DNA of 64,000 nucleotides from Devosia faecipullorum (GTDB lineage: Bacteria; Pseudomonadota; Alphaproteobacteria; Rhizobiales; Devosiaceae): the NCBI RefSeq assembly GCF_015158295.1, contig NZ_JACDXV010000001.1, positions 930,001 to 994,000 of the forward strand, read 5' to 3'. Below, in pieces: positions 1 through 7,792 of the stretch. Numbering within the stretch: the first letter of the stretch is position 1; the number at the start of each line of letters is the position of its first letter. The translations under genes were made by a program, and so were the position numbers. The notes beneath the pieces were generated by a model. The model ran no database searches. It had not been told where the DNA came from and was given only the letters and a program-made list of their open reading frames with translations.

Positions 1-1160
1 GCACTCGATTGGAAGGTCATGGCCTCGGCGCCGAAGGCCATTCGGCCGGCGAAGTCTGTTTCAACACCGCCATGACCGGCTATCAGGAAGTCTTGACCGA
101 CCCCTCCTATGCCGGGCAGATCGTCACCTTCACCTTTCCCCATATCGGCAATGTCGGCACCAATGACGAGGACATCGAAACGGTGAACATGGCCGCGCTG
201 TCGGGCGTGCGTGGCGTGGTGCTCAAGGCCGACGTCACCAATCCGTCCAATTACCGTGCCGCCGAAAAGCTCGACGTCTGGCTCAAGAAGCGCAATATCG
301 TTGGCATTGCCGGCATCGACACCCGCGCGCTGACGGCCTTGATCCGCGAAAAGGGCATGCCCAACGGGGTCATCGCCCATGAGCCTACCGGCCAGTTCGA
401 CTACCCATCCATCGAGGCCGAGCTTCGGGCCTTCCCGGGCCTTGTCGGGCTCGACCTCGCCAAGGAAGTCACCACAGCCCAGACCTACCACTGGGACAAG
501 ACCTCCTGGAAATGGGACAAGGGCTATGGCACGCTCGACAATCCCCAATTTCACGTCGTCGCCATCGATTACGGCGCCAAGCGCAATATCCTGAGCTGCC
601 TGGTCGATCAGGGCGCCAGAGTAACCGTAGTTCCTGCCACCGCGACCGCCGCCGATATTCTGAGCCATAATCCCGACGCCATCTTCCTGTCCAACGGCCC
701 CGGCGATCCGGCCGCTACCGGCGTCTATGCCGTGCCGACCATCCAGAAATTGATTGAAACGCAGAAACCGATTTTCGGTATCTGCCTCGGCCACCAATTG
801 CTCGGCCGCGCCCTTGGAGCCACCACCTCCAAGATGCATCAGGGCCACCACGGCGCCAATCACCCGGTCAAGGATCTGACCACCGGCAAGGTCGAAATCA
901 CCTCCATGAACCACGGTTTCGCCGTGGACGCCGAAAGCCTGCCCGCCGGCGTCACCCAGACCCATGTGTCGCTCTTTGACGGCTCGAACGCCGGCCTCGC
1001 CGTCGATGGCAAGCCGATCTTTTCGGTGCAATATCACCCGGAGGCCAGCCCCGGCCCCAGGGACAGCCATTATCTGTTCACCCGCTTCCTCAACCAAGTG
1101 CGCAAGCAGAAGGGCCTTCCCGAAAGGCCCGAATATTCCGCGCCCGGCGACGCGGCCTGA
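1..1160 (+). CDS. carA: Carbamoyl-phosphate synthase small (glutaminase) subunit, 5' end outside window
   Basis: The product hydrolyses glutamine and passes ammonia to CarB for carbamoyl phosphate, feeding pyrimidine and arginine synthesis. The frame is open from base 3, reading T-R-L-E-G-H-G, so the true start lies upstream; a TTG at 9 is internal. About 385 residues are visible. The N-terminal CarA domain is followed by a class I amidotransferase domain with FGICLGHQLL carrying the nucleophilic Cys (about residue 259 counted from base 9) and QYHPEASPGP with the partner His and Glu. carB lies about 14 kb downstream rather than adjacent. An intrinsic terminator follows directly. Identification is secure. 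Confidence 0.97.
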   Translation, partial: TRLEGHGLGAEGHSAGEVCFNTAMTGYQEVLTDPSYAGQIVTFTFPHIGNVGTNDEDIETVNMAALSGVRGVVLKADVTNPSNYRAAEKLDVWLKKRNIVGIAGIDTRALTALIREKGMPNGVIAHEPTGQFDYPSIEAELRAFPGLVGLDLAKEVTTAQTYHWDKTSWKWDKGYGTLDNPQFHVVAIDYGAKRNILSCLVDQGARVTVVPATATAADILSHNPDAIFLSNGPGDPAATGVYAVPTIQKLIETQKPIFGICLGHQLLGRALGATTSKMHQGHHGANHPVKDLTTGKVEITSMNHGFAVDAESLPAGVTQTHVSLFDGSNAGLAVDGKPIFSVQYHPEASPGPRDSHYLFTRFLNQVRKQKGLPERPEYSAPGDAA

Positions 1161-1164
1161 TTGC

Positions 1165-1193
1165 AAAGCCCCGGTCCATGACCGGGGCTTTTC
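1165..1193 (+). terminator. Intrinsic terminator of carA
   Basis: Arms AAAGCCCCGGT (1165-1175) and ACCGGGGCTTT (1181-1191) form a GC-rich stem followed by a short T run, 4 nt after the carA stop. Confidence 0.85.
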
Positions 1194-1203
1194 TCATTTC
1201 CAT

Positions 1204-1389
1204 CTATCCGGAACCGGCCCGCCATTGACTGGGCCAGCCATTGAAGTCGAACAAATGCTCCAGCGCTTCGGCTGAAACAGCTTCGCCCGCCAGGGCCCTC
1301 CGGTAGATCACTACCGGCAAGAGGCTGTTGGGGAACAGACCATCATCGGCGAAATATTCAAGCGAAACCGCAGCGATATTGCCTTGCAT
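1204..1389 (-). pseudogene. Truncated YjlB-like cupin, N-terminal remnant
   Basis: This is a 61-residue reading frame with a good ribosome-binding site (CAGGAGGACGC directly before ATG at 1389). Its sequence, with FADDG, NSLLPVVIYRRAL and FNGWPSQWR, resembles from memory the first third of YjlB-family cupin proteins of about 160 residues. In that family the WPPQWR segment is followed by the metal-binding cupin core (HHYHS...). Here the frame stops just after QWR, with only the carA terminator beyond, so the catalytic barrel is missing. It is most likely a decayed gene cut by a deletion next to carA. An independent small protein is possible but less likely. Confidence 0.6.
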
Positions 1390-1454
1390 GGCGTCCTCCT
1401 GTTTCAAGGAGAACGCCCAAATGTCCGTCCGGTTCGGCGCTGTAACTGCGCCTC

Positions 1455-2381
1455 CTAGACCGAGCCGGAGAACGTATCGCAATCTCCCGGATTGCCCGAC
1501 TGGAAACCGCGCTCGAACCAGGCCTTGCGCTGCGCTGAAGTGCCGTGGTTGAAGGTCTTGGGTACAGCGAACCCCTGCATGCGCTTTTGCAGCGTGTCGT
1601 CGCCGATTTGGTTGGCGGCGTTGAGGGCTTCCTCGATATCGCCCTGCTCCAGGAGGTTCTTCTGGCCCGCATAATTGGCCCACACACCCGCATAGCAATC
1701 GGCCTGCAATTCCACCCGCACCGAATAGGCATTGGCCTCGGTCTGGCTCATGCTCTGGCGCCGCCGGTTAAAATCGGGCAGCACGCCGGTGAGGTTCTGC
1801 ACGTGATGGCCCACCTCATGCGCCAGCACATAGGCCTGGGCAAAGTCGCCCGGCGCGCCGAACTGGCGATGTAGCTGATCGTAGAAGGCCAGGTCGATAT
1901 AGACCTTGCTATCGCCGGGGCAATAGAACGGCCCAACCGAGGAATCGGCCAGCCCGCAGGCCGAGTTCACCCTGTCGGTGAACAACACGACATTGGGCTC
2001 GGGATAATTCTCGCCAATGGCGGCGAATTGCTGGCTCCACAGATCCTCGGTTTCCTTGATCACCACGGCAACGAAATCGGCCAGTTCATCCTGTCCCTGC
2101 GCCGGCAATTGCTGCGATGTCGCCGAGGATGGCGCGGTGGTGGCCCCACCCGTCAGCATGTCGAGCGGATTCTGCCCAGTCGCAAACCAGATGATTCCCA
2201 GAACGACGATGATGCCGACAAGGCTGGAAATTCCGCCCCGCGACCCTCGTCCACCGGTCGGAATACGGATATTGCCGCGATTGCCGCCGCCGAGCCCGCC
2301 CAGACCGCCAAGCCCGCCTCCGGCCCGCTGGCCCCGACGATCTTCGATATTGGAACTGCGCTGCCTGCCCTGCCACTTCAT
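1455..2381 (-). CDS. Neutral zinc metallopeptidase, YpfJ family
   Basis: The predicted protein has 308 residues. It begins with MKWQGRQRSSNIEDRRG, the usual start of this family, so ATG 2381 is preferred over an upstream in-frame ATG at 2498; GAAAGG precedes it. A Gly-rich basic N-terminus is followed by one transmembrane segment (about 51-67), then an extracytoplasmic domain with the zinc-binding HEVGH motif at 188-192. Further Cys residues (142, 154) may form a disulfide. The family is annotated as putative neutral zinc metallopeptidase (PF04228); its substrate is unknown. The gene runs towards carA and is followed by the cupin remnant. Confidence 0.9.
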   Translation of the reverse strand: MKWQGRQRSSNIEDRRGQRAGGGLGGLGGLGGGNRGNIRIPTGGRGSRGGISSLVGIIVVLGIIWFATGQNPLDMLTGGATTAPSSATSQQLPAQGQDELADFVAVVIKETEDLWSQQFAAIGENYPEPNVVLFTDRVNSACGLADSSVGPFYCPGDSKVYIDLAFYDQLHRQFGAPGDFAQAYVLAHEVGHHVQNLTGVLPDFNRRRQSMSQTEANAYSVRVELQADCYAGVWANYAGQKNLLEQGDIEEALNAANQIGDDTLQKRMQGFAVPKTFNHGTSAQRKAWFERGFQSGNPGDCDTFSGSV

Positions 2382-2490
2382 TGCCGACGCCTTTCGATAG
2401 TCTCTGCAAACGCTAGCAGTAAGTGCGGCGCGGGGGAACCGGTTCCAAAAACCGCGATACGGTTGGACGACTTTTGGAGAAACGGAAAGC

Positions 2491-3963
2491 CTATCCAACC
2501 ACCTTGGCGACGCTGGCCCGCACCCCCAGATCGAAGAGATTTTCGAGATGGTTCACTACTGAAGCTCTGAAAGCCCCATTCTCCGCCAGGTCCGTGCCGA
2601 ACACTTCCGTCAGCGCCACCAACCCGTCAAACAGCGCTCCGGGATCATCCCCCGCATCTGCGGCAATAGCGTGCATCTTGAGGGCGTGGGGGTCGCGCAC
2701 ATCGATCTCGCCGCCATCCTCGGCCACGCCGGTCACATAGCGCATCCAGGCCGCGACGCCCAAGGCCAGCCGCTCGATCCCCTGCCCCGCCTTCAGCCGG
2801 TCGCGGATGGTGCCGAGCAGGCGCTGCGGCAGTTTCTGGCTGCCGTCCATGGCGATCTGCCAGGTCCGGTGCTTGAGCGCCGGATTGCGGAAACGCTCCA
2901 GCAATTGATCGCGATAGGCGCCCAGTTCAACGCCGGGCATGTCCAGCGTCGGCATGACTTCTTCAGTCATCAGCCCATGGATCAGTTTTACATAGGCACC
3001 ATCGCCCATGACCTCGGCGATGTAATCGTAGCCGCCGAGATAGCCCGCATAGGCCATGGTGGAATGCGAACCATTGAGCATGCGCAATTTCATATGCTCG
3101 AACGGCTCGACATCCTTGACCATCTGCGCACCGGCCTTTTCGAAGGCCGGGCGGCCTGAGGGAAAGTGATCTTCGATCACCCATTGGGTAAAGGGCTCGG
3201 TCATGATCGGCCAGGCGTCCTCGGCCCCGATCAGTCCGGCGATTTCGGCTCGATCCGCGTCCGTGGTCGAGGGCACGATCCGGTCCACCATGGTAGAAGG
3301 AAAGGCCACATTCCCGACCCATTGCCCCAATTCGGGGCTCCGCAAGGCGGCCAGCCTGGTGACGATGCGCTTGGCCGTCTGCCCGTTATTGGGCAGATTG
3401 TCGCAGCTCATCACGGCAAAAGGGGCGATGCCCGCCGCCTTGCGCCGCGCCAGCGCCTCGACCAGCATGCCCGGCGCCGATTTCGGCGCACCCGGATGGG
3501 CCAGGTCATGCACGATGTCGGGATGCTTTTCGTCCAGTTCGCCATTGGCCGGGTCGTGGCAATAGCCCTTTTCGGTGACAGTCAGCGAAACAATGCGAAT
3601 GGCTGGATCGGCCATGAGCGCCAGCAAGTCTTCGCGCTGACTGTTCGCATCCATGACCGACAGGATCGAGCCGATCACCCGTGGATGGGTTCCCGCGGCG
3701 TCGCGAACGGCAATCGTATAGAGCCCGTCCTGCGGCTCCAGCGCCTCCTTCGTGTCGGGCCGGCGCAGGCTGGCCCCGACAATGCCCCAGCTCGGATCGT
3801 CCGCCAGCAGATCATCGACATAGACCGCCATATGGGCGCGATGAAACGCGCCGATCCCCAGATGCACGATCCCGGCGCTCACCGCGCCCCGATCATAAGC
3901 AGGGGCCGTGATGCCCGCAGCAAGAGTGGCAAGGCTGTTCCGGCTGAGGCGGGGCTTGGTCAC
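2491..3963 (-). CDS. Mannitol/polyol dehydrogenase family protein (mannitol 2-dehydrogenase or fructuronate reductase)
   Basis: The product is a long-chain secondary alcohol dehydrogenase of 490 residues, the family's usual size. The dinucleotide-binding loop IVHLGIGAFHRAH is near the N-terminus. Later come SCDNLPNNG, FPSTMVDRIVP and the catalytic block KLRMLNGSHS with the Lys, Asn and His of the family. A GTG start at 3963 has GTGGAG about 6 nt upstream and gives the family-typical MTKPRLSRN; the open frame extends to 4056 without support. It is divergent from the KDG kinase gene, which suggests a role in uronate or polyol breakdown, fructuronate reductase being plausible. Sequence alone does not fix the substrate. 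Confidence 0.88.
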   Translation of the reverse strand: MTKPRLSRNSLATLAAGITAPAYDRGAVSAGIVHLGIGAFHRAHMAVYVDDLLADDPSWGIVGASLRRPDTKEALEPQDGLYTIAVRDAAGTHPRVIGSILSVMDANSQREDLLALMADPAIRIVSLTVTEKGYCHDPANGELDEKHPDIVHDLAHPGAPKSAPGMLVEALARRKAAGIAPFAVMSCDNLPNNGQTAKRIVTRLAALRSPELGQWVGNVAFPSTMVDRIVPSTTDADRAEIAGLIGAEDAWPIMTEPFTQWVIEDHFPSGRPAFEKAGAQMVKDVEPFEHMKLRMLNGSHSTMAYAGYLGGYDYIAEVMGDGAYVKLIHGLMTEEVMPTLDMPGVELGAYRDQLLERFRNPALKHRTWQIAMDGSQKLPQRLLGTIRDRLKAGQGIERLALGVAAWMRYVTGVAEDGGEIDVRDPHALKMHAIAADAGDDPGALFDGLVALTEVFGTDLAENGAFRASVVNHLENLFDLGVRASVAKVVG

Positions 3964-4097
3964 ATCGGTCTCCACTCGTCGATGCGCAGTCTTGTATGGA
4001 AGTTTTGCGCAGGTTAGGTGCTGTGTAGTTGGAAGCCCTTGCGGGGGCAAGCCCATAGCGGCATAACCCAGCTAACCATTTAGCAGGAGAGCCGTTC

Positions 4098-5006
4098 GTG
4101 ACCAGACGCATTGTCTCAATTGGAGAATGCATGATCGAAATGAGCGGCGGCGAAGACCGCGCCTATCGCCTCGGCTATGCCGGCGATACGCTCAACACCG
4201 CCTGGTATTTGCGCGCTTTGCTCAGCACGGACTGGTCAGTCGATTACGTCACCGCACTCGGCGAAGACCGCTATTCCAACGACATCCGCGCCTTTCTCGA
4301 CGACAATGGCATCGGCACCGGTCACATCCAGACCATTCCCGGCCGCCGCCCCGGCCTCTATATGATCCATCAGGAAAAGGGCGACCGGCACTTCACCTAT
4401 TGGCGCGACACATCGGCCGCAAAACTGCTGGCCGACGACAAGCAAGCCCTCGCCAAGGCCGTCGAAAAGGCGGAACTGGTGTATTTTTCCGGCATTACCC
4501 TCGCCATTCTTGCCCCCCGCGCCCGCGGACGTCTTCTCGGCGCCATCGTCAAGGCCCGCGACAATGGTGCGAAAATCGCGTTCGACACCAATATCCGCCC
4601 GGCCCTCTGGACCAGCCAACGCGTCATGACCGGCGTGCTCACCGCCGCCGCCAGCCTCTGCGATATCGTCCTGCCGACCCATGGCGACGAAGCCCCCCTG
4701 TTCGGCGACAAGAGCATCGACGACACAGCCGACCGCTATCTCGAACTGGGCGTCGAGGAGGTCGTCGTCAAGGACGGCAGCAACGAGGCGCTGATCGCCA
4801 CGACCAGCGAGCGGGTCCGCGTCGCGCCGCCCCCCGGCGCCAATGTGGTCGATGCCACCGGCGCCGGCGACAGCTTCAATGGCGCCTATCTCACTGCCCG
4901 CCTCAATGGCGACGGCTTGCAACAAGCCGCCGAAGCCGCCCACCGCACGGCCGGCATCGTCATCGGCCACAAGGGCGCGCTGGTCGAACCCAGGCTGGTG
5001 CGATGA
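4098..5006 (+). CDS. kdgK: PfkB-family sugar kinase, probably 2-dehydro-3-deoxygluconokinase
   Basis: The 302-residue product starts at GTG 4098 with AGGAG about 10 nt upstream. The ribokinase/PfkB signature DATGAGDSF lies at 252-260 with catalytic Asp258. The N-terminal GYAGDTLNTAWYL, the LYMI..GDRHFTYWR block and FDTNIRPALW (162-171) are typical of KDG kinases. It would phosphorylate 2-keto-3-deoxygluconate for aldolase cleavage. It is divergent from a polyol/uronate dehydrogenase and overlaps the downstream RNase T2 gene by 4 nt (ATGA). Confidence 0.88.
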   Translation: MTRRIVSIGECMIEMSGGEDRAYRLGYAGDTLNTAWYLRALLSTDWSVDYVTALGEDRYSNDIRAFLDDNGIGTGHIQTIPGRRPGLYMIHQEKGDRHFTYWRDTSAAKLLADDKQALAKAVEKAELVYFSGITLAILAPRARGRLLGAIVKARDNGAKIAFDTNIRPALWTSQRVMTGVLTAAASLCDIVLPTHGDEAPLFGDKSIDDTADRYLELGVEEVVVKDGSNEALIATTSERVRVAPPPGANVVDATGAGDSFNGAYLTARLNGDGLQQAAEAAHRTAGIVIGHKGALVEPRLVR

Positions 5007-5989
5007 CATTGCGGACGGCAGCGCTCGTATTGTGTGCCATTGCAGCGCTGGCGCTTCCGGCTCGCGCCGAAATACCCCTCTCCGGCACCTTTACCGCTGA
5101 TCGGGCCTGCCCGGCGCTGCAATCGATCTCCCGCGAAACCAATCCGGGCAATGTCATCCTGACGCCGGGCGAAAATTATGAATTGCTGGCGGGAAACAAA
5201 AGTCCACCATCGCATCTGCGTATCGTCGTGCCCGGCGCCAGCCCGGCACAGCGCTGGGTCGCGGTCAATTGCGGCAAAGGTCCGGCGCTCGCTGTCAGCG
5301 AGCCCGAAGCCAGGCCCGCTGCCCAATCCTATCGCGGCACCCAATATATTCTCGCCGTGAACTGGCAGCCCGCCTTCTGCGAATTGAACAGCCGCACGCG
5401 CGAATGTCGCGACCAGCGCCCCAATGCGTTCGAAGCCACCAATTTCACCCTGCATGGGCTCTGGCCGCAGCCGCGTGGCAATGAATATTGCGACGTGTCC
5501 AATCGCGACCGCATTGCCAGTCAGGACAATCGCTGGCGCGAGCTACCGCCGCTCGATCTCACCATCGCCCAGCGCCGCGATCTCGATATGGTCATGCCGG
5601 GCAGCCAATCGGGCCTCGACCGCCATGAATGGGTCAAGCACGGCTCATGCTATGATGGCGGCCAGCGCGAATATTACGCCGATTCGCTCGATCTGATGCT
5701 GGCGCTCAACGCTTCCCCCGTTGCCGAGCTGTTTGCGGCCAATATCGGCAAGCGCCTGACCCTCACCGAGATACGCGGCGCCTTTGACCTGGCCTTTGGC
5801 GCAGGAGCCGGTGAACGTGTGGCCATCAATTGTGCGCCGGACGGCAATCGCACGCTGATCACCGAATTGCGCATCGGCCTCACCGGCGACATCACCGGCC
5901 CCGACGACTTCGCCGCCCTGCTTCTCGCCGCCGATCCGGCCGAGGCCAATTGCCGTTCCGGGCAGGTGGATGCCGTGGGCTTGCGCTAA
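5003..5989 (+). CDS. Secreted ribonuclease T2 family protein
   Basis: The 328-residue product has a signal peptide (hydrophobic segment 5-20, cleavage near ALPARAEI). Both catalytic signatures of RNase T2 are present: CAS I FTLHGLWPQ (148-156, His151) and CAS II HEWVKHGSC (208-216, His208, Glu209, His213). Several Cys residues fit the family's disulfides. The enzyme should cleave RNA through a 2',3'-cyclic phosphate in the periplasm or outside the cell. The first about 100 mature residues before the core form an extra N-terminal region. Its ATG overlaps the stop of the sugar kinase gene. It ends 2 nt before the stop of convergent ohrR. Confidence 0.92.
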   Translation: MTLRTAALVLCAIAALALPARAEIPLSGTFTADRACPALQSISRETNPGNVILTPGENYELLAGNKSPPSHLRIVVPGASPAQRWVAVNCGKGPALAVSEPEARPAAQSYRGTQYILAVNWQPAFCELNSRTRECRDQRPNAFEATNFTLHGLWPQPRGNEYCDVSNRDRIASQDNRWRELPPLDLTIAQRRDLDMVMPGSQSGLDRHEWVKHGSCYDGGQREYYADSLDLMLALNASPVAELFAANIGKRLTLTEIRGAFDLAFGAGAGERVAINCAPDGNRTLITELRIGLTGDITGPDDFAALLLAADPAEANCRSGQVDAVGLR

Positions 5990-5991
5990 GC

Positions 5992-6432
5992 CTAAAGCGC
6001 CACGTCGAGCCGTTCCCGCAGCGCCAGCAATTCATGGCGCAGGGCGTCGGCCGCTTCATCGCTCAGGCCGGTGCCCTTCATGGCGGCGAGCGGCACCGAT
6101 TCTGCCTTGGCTTTCAATGCCTTTCCCTCGGCTGTCAGCCTGATACGCACCTGCCGCTCGTCATCCTCGTCGCGCCGCCGCGTCACCAGCCCCCGCGCCT
6201 CCAGCCGCTTGATCAGGGGGGTAATGGTTCCAGAATCGAGGAACAAACGCTCGCCCAGCGTCTTTACACTGATGTCATCCCGTTCCCACAACACGAGGAA
6301 CACCAGATATTGCGGATATGTCAGGCCCAGAGCTTCAAGCCGCGGTTTGTAAAAGCGGGTAAAGGCGTGTCCAGCTGAATAGACCGCAAAACACAGCATC
6401 TGATCGATCGTCGCCATCGGCTTTTCGGCCAT
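5992..6432 (-). CDS. ohrR: MarR-family organic peroxide sensor OhrR
   Basis: The 146-residue winged-helix repressor has its N-terminal reactive cysteine (Cys14) in QMLCFAVYSA, the hallmark of OhrR. The wing region DEDDERQVRIRLT is typical. ATG 6432 is chosen because GGGGATTGAG precedes it and MAEKPMATI fits the family; an ATG at 6453 lacks a ribosome-binding site. Oxidation of the Cys by organic hydroperoxides releases DNA and derepresses ohr. The gene is divergent from ohr across a 104-nt region with a strong palindrome. Confidence 0.93.
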   Translation of the reverse strand: MAEKPMATIDQMLCFAVYSAGHAFTRFYKPRLEALGLTYPQYLVFLVLWERDDISVKTLGERLFLDSGTITPLIKRLEARGLVTRRRDEDDERQVRIRLTAEGKALKAKAESVPLAAMKGTGLSDEAADALRHELLALRERLDVAL

Positions 6433-6476
6433 TCTCAATCCCCGGAAATCCATCAGTGTAAACTAGCATGTAAAAT

Positions 6477-6507
6477 TATATTGCACGCAATTTAATTGTG
6501 CAATATA
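6477..6507 (+). promoter_or_regulatory. OhrR operator: nested palindromes in the ohrR-ohr intergenic region
   Basis: An outer perfect 10-bp inverted repeat (TATATTGCAC at 6477-6486, GTGCAATATA at 6498-6507) flanks an 11-bp spacer. A shorter palindrome, CAATT-T-AATTG (6488-6498), sits inside it and resembles known OhrR boxes (TACAATT-AATTGTA type). The position between divergent ohrR and ohr suits joint repression of both genes. Confidence 0.75.
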
Positions 6508-6536
6508 CATCTCTTGTCCAACCAGGGAGCTGATCC

Positions 6537-6968
6537 ATGAGCATCAAGTCCGCAGTCTATACCGCCCACGCCCACACCACGGGCGGCCGCACCGGCACCA
6601 GCAAGACCGATGACGGCCGCCTTGAAGTCACGCTCGACACACCCAAATCCATGGGCGGCAATGATGGCCCCGGCACCAATCCGGAACAGCTTTTCGCCGT
6701 CGGCTATTCCGCCTGCTTCCTTGGCGCACTCAAGGCTGTTGCGCGCGGCGAGAAGGTGAAAATTCCCGACGAAACCAGCATCGACTCCGCAGTATCCTTC
6801 GGTGACAACGCCAACGGCGCCGGCTTCAATATTGCCGTTGAGCTCAAGGTCGCCATTCCCGGCCTCGACAAGGCGCAAGCACAAGACCTGGTGCAGAAAG
6901 CCCACCAGATCTGCCCCTATTCCAACGCCACGCGCGGCAATGTCGATGTGACGCTGACCGTCGCCTGA
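6537..6968 (+). CDS. ohr: Organic hydroperoxide reductase Ohr
   Basis: The 143-residue product is a lipoyl-dependent thiol peroxidase of the OsmC/Ohr family and detoxifies organic and fatty acid hydroperoxides. The peroxidatic Cys60 is in GYSACF and the resolving Cys126 in HQICPYSNATRGN. Arg18 and Glu50, which complete the active site in the family, are present (GGRTG, NPEQL). The spacing of the two Cys matches Ohr rather than OsmC. AGGGAGC precedes the ATG. Expression is expected to be induced by peroxides through OhrR at the upstream palindrome. Confidence 0.95.
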   Translation: MSIKSAVYTAHAHTTGGRTGTSKTDDGRLEVTLDTPKSMGGNDGPGTNPEQLFAVGYSACFLGALKAVARGEKVKIPDETSIDSAVSFGDNANGAGFNIAVELKVAIPGLDKAQAQDLVQKAHQICPYSNATRGNVDVTLTVA

Positions 6969-7051
6969 GCGGAAGCGGCAATCCGTTAACGATTGTCCTT
7001 CACCCACCCGAAAGGGCGGCAGACTAGGCTGAGTCCAACAATGGAGCCATC

Positions 7052-7792
7052 ATGTCCGCCGCCCTCGTTTTATCCGGCCTCGCCAAGTCCTTCGACCGTC
7101 CCGTGGTCAAGGGCGTCGATCTCACCATCGGCGCCGGTGAGTTCTATGCGCTTCTCGGCCCCAATGGCGCGGGCAAGACCACGATATTGCGGATGGTGGC
7201 GGGTCTCCTGAAACCCGATGCAGGGTCCATTTCCATCTTCGGAGTGGATGCGCTGGCCGATCCGGTTGCCGCCAAACGCCTCATGGCTTGGGTCTCGGAC
7301 GAGCCCATGGTTTATGACCGGCTGACCCCGCTCGAATATCTCGAATTCGTTGCCGGTCTCTGGCAGGTCGAGCCGGAGCAGGCCCGACAATCGGCGCAAG
7401 AGTTGATCGACTGGCTGGGGCTTGCGCCGCACGCCAATGAATTATGCGGCGGCTTTTCCAAGGGCATGTTGCAGAAGGTCGCGCTGGCCGGCGCCCTCGT
7501 CCACGACCCCAGGCTGATCATCCTCGACGAACCCCTCACCGGCCTCGATGCCGGCTCCGCCCGTCAGGTCAAGGACGTGCTGCGCCAAAGAACCGCTGCA
7601 GGCGTTACCGTCATCATGACCACCCATATTCTCGAAGTGGCAGAACGGATGGCAGAGCGCATCGGCGTCATTGCCGAAGGGCGCCTCATCGCCGAGGGCA
7701 GTCTGGGCCAGCTACGCGCACGCATCGGCCGGGAAACCACGCTTGAGGAAATCTTCCTGACGCTGGTGGCGGAAGGCCACGACGCAGCATGA
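7052..7792 (+). CDS. ABC transporter ATP-binding protein
   Basis: The 246-residue nucleotide-binding subunit has Walker A GPNGAGKTT (36-44), the variant signature GGFSKGM (133-139), Walker B LIILDEP (155-161), and an H-loop in TTHILE. The DUF-like C-terminal tail LEEIFLTL is typical of ABC-2 type exporters. The stop overlaps the start of the downstream permease (ATGA), so the two form one unit. Substrate cannot be told from sequence. Confidence 0.92.
   Translation: MSAALVLSGLAKSFDRPVVKGVDLTIGAGEFYALLGPNGAGKTTILRMVAGLLKPDAGSISIFGVDALADPVAAKRLMAWVSDEPMVYDRLTPLEYLEFVAGLWQVEPEQARQSAQELIDWLGLAPHANELCGGFSKGMLQKVALAGALVHDPRLIILDEPLTGLDAGSARQVKDVLRQRTAAGVTVIMTTHILEVAERMAERIGVIAEGRLIAEGSLGQLRARIGRETTLEEIFLTLVAEGHDAA

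Noticed and set aside
4127..5002. N-terminal 292 codons of a 620-codon frame ending in the RNase T2 gene
   Set aside because: It overlaps the sugar kinase in another frame and is Arg/His/Pro-rich. The real RNase T2 starts at 5003 with a signal peptide.
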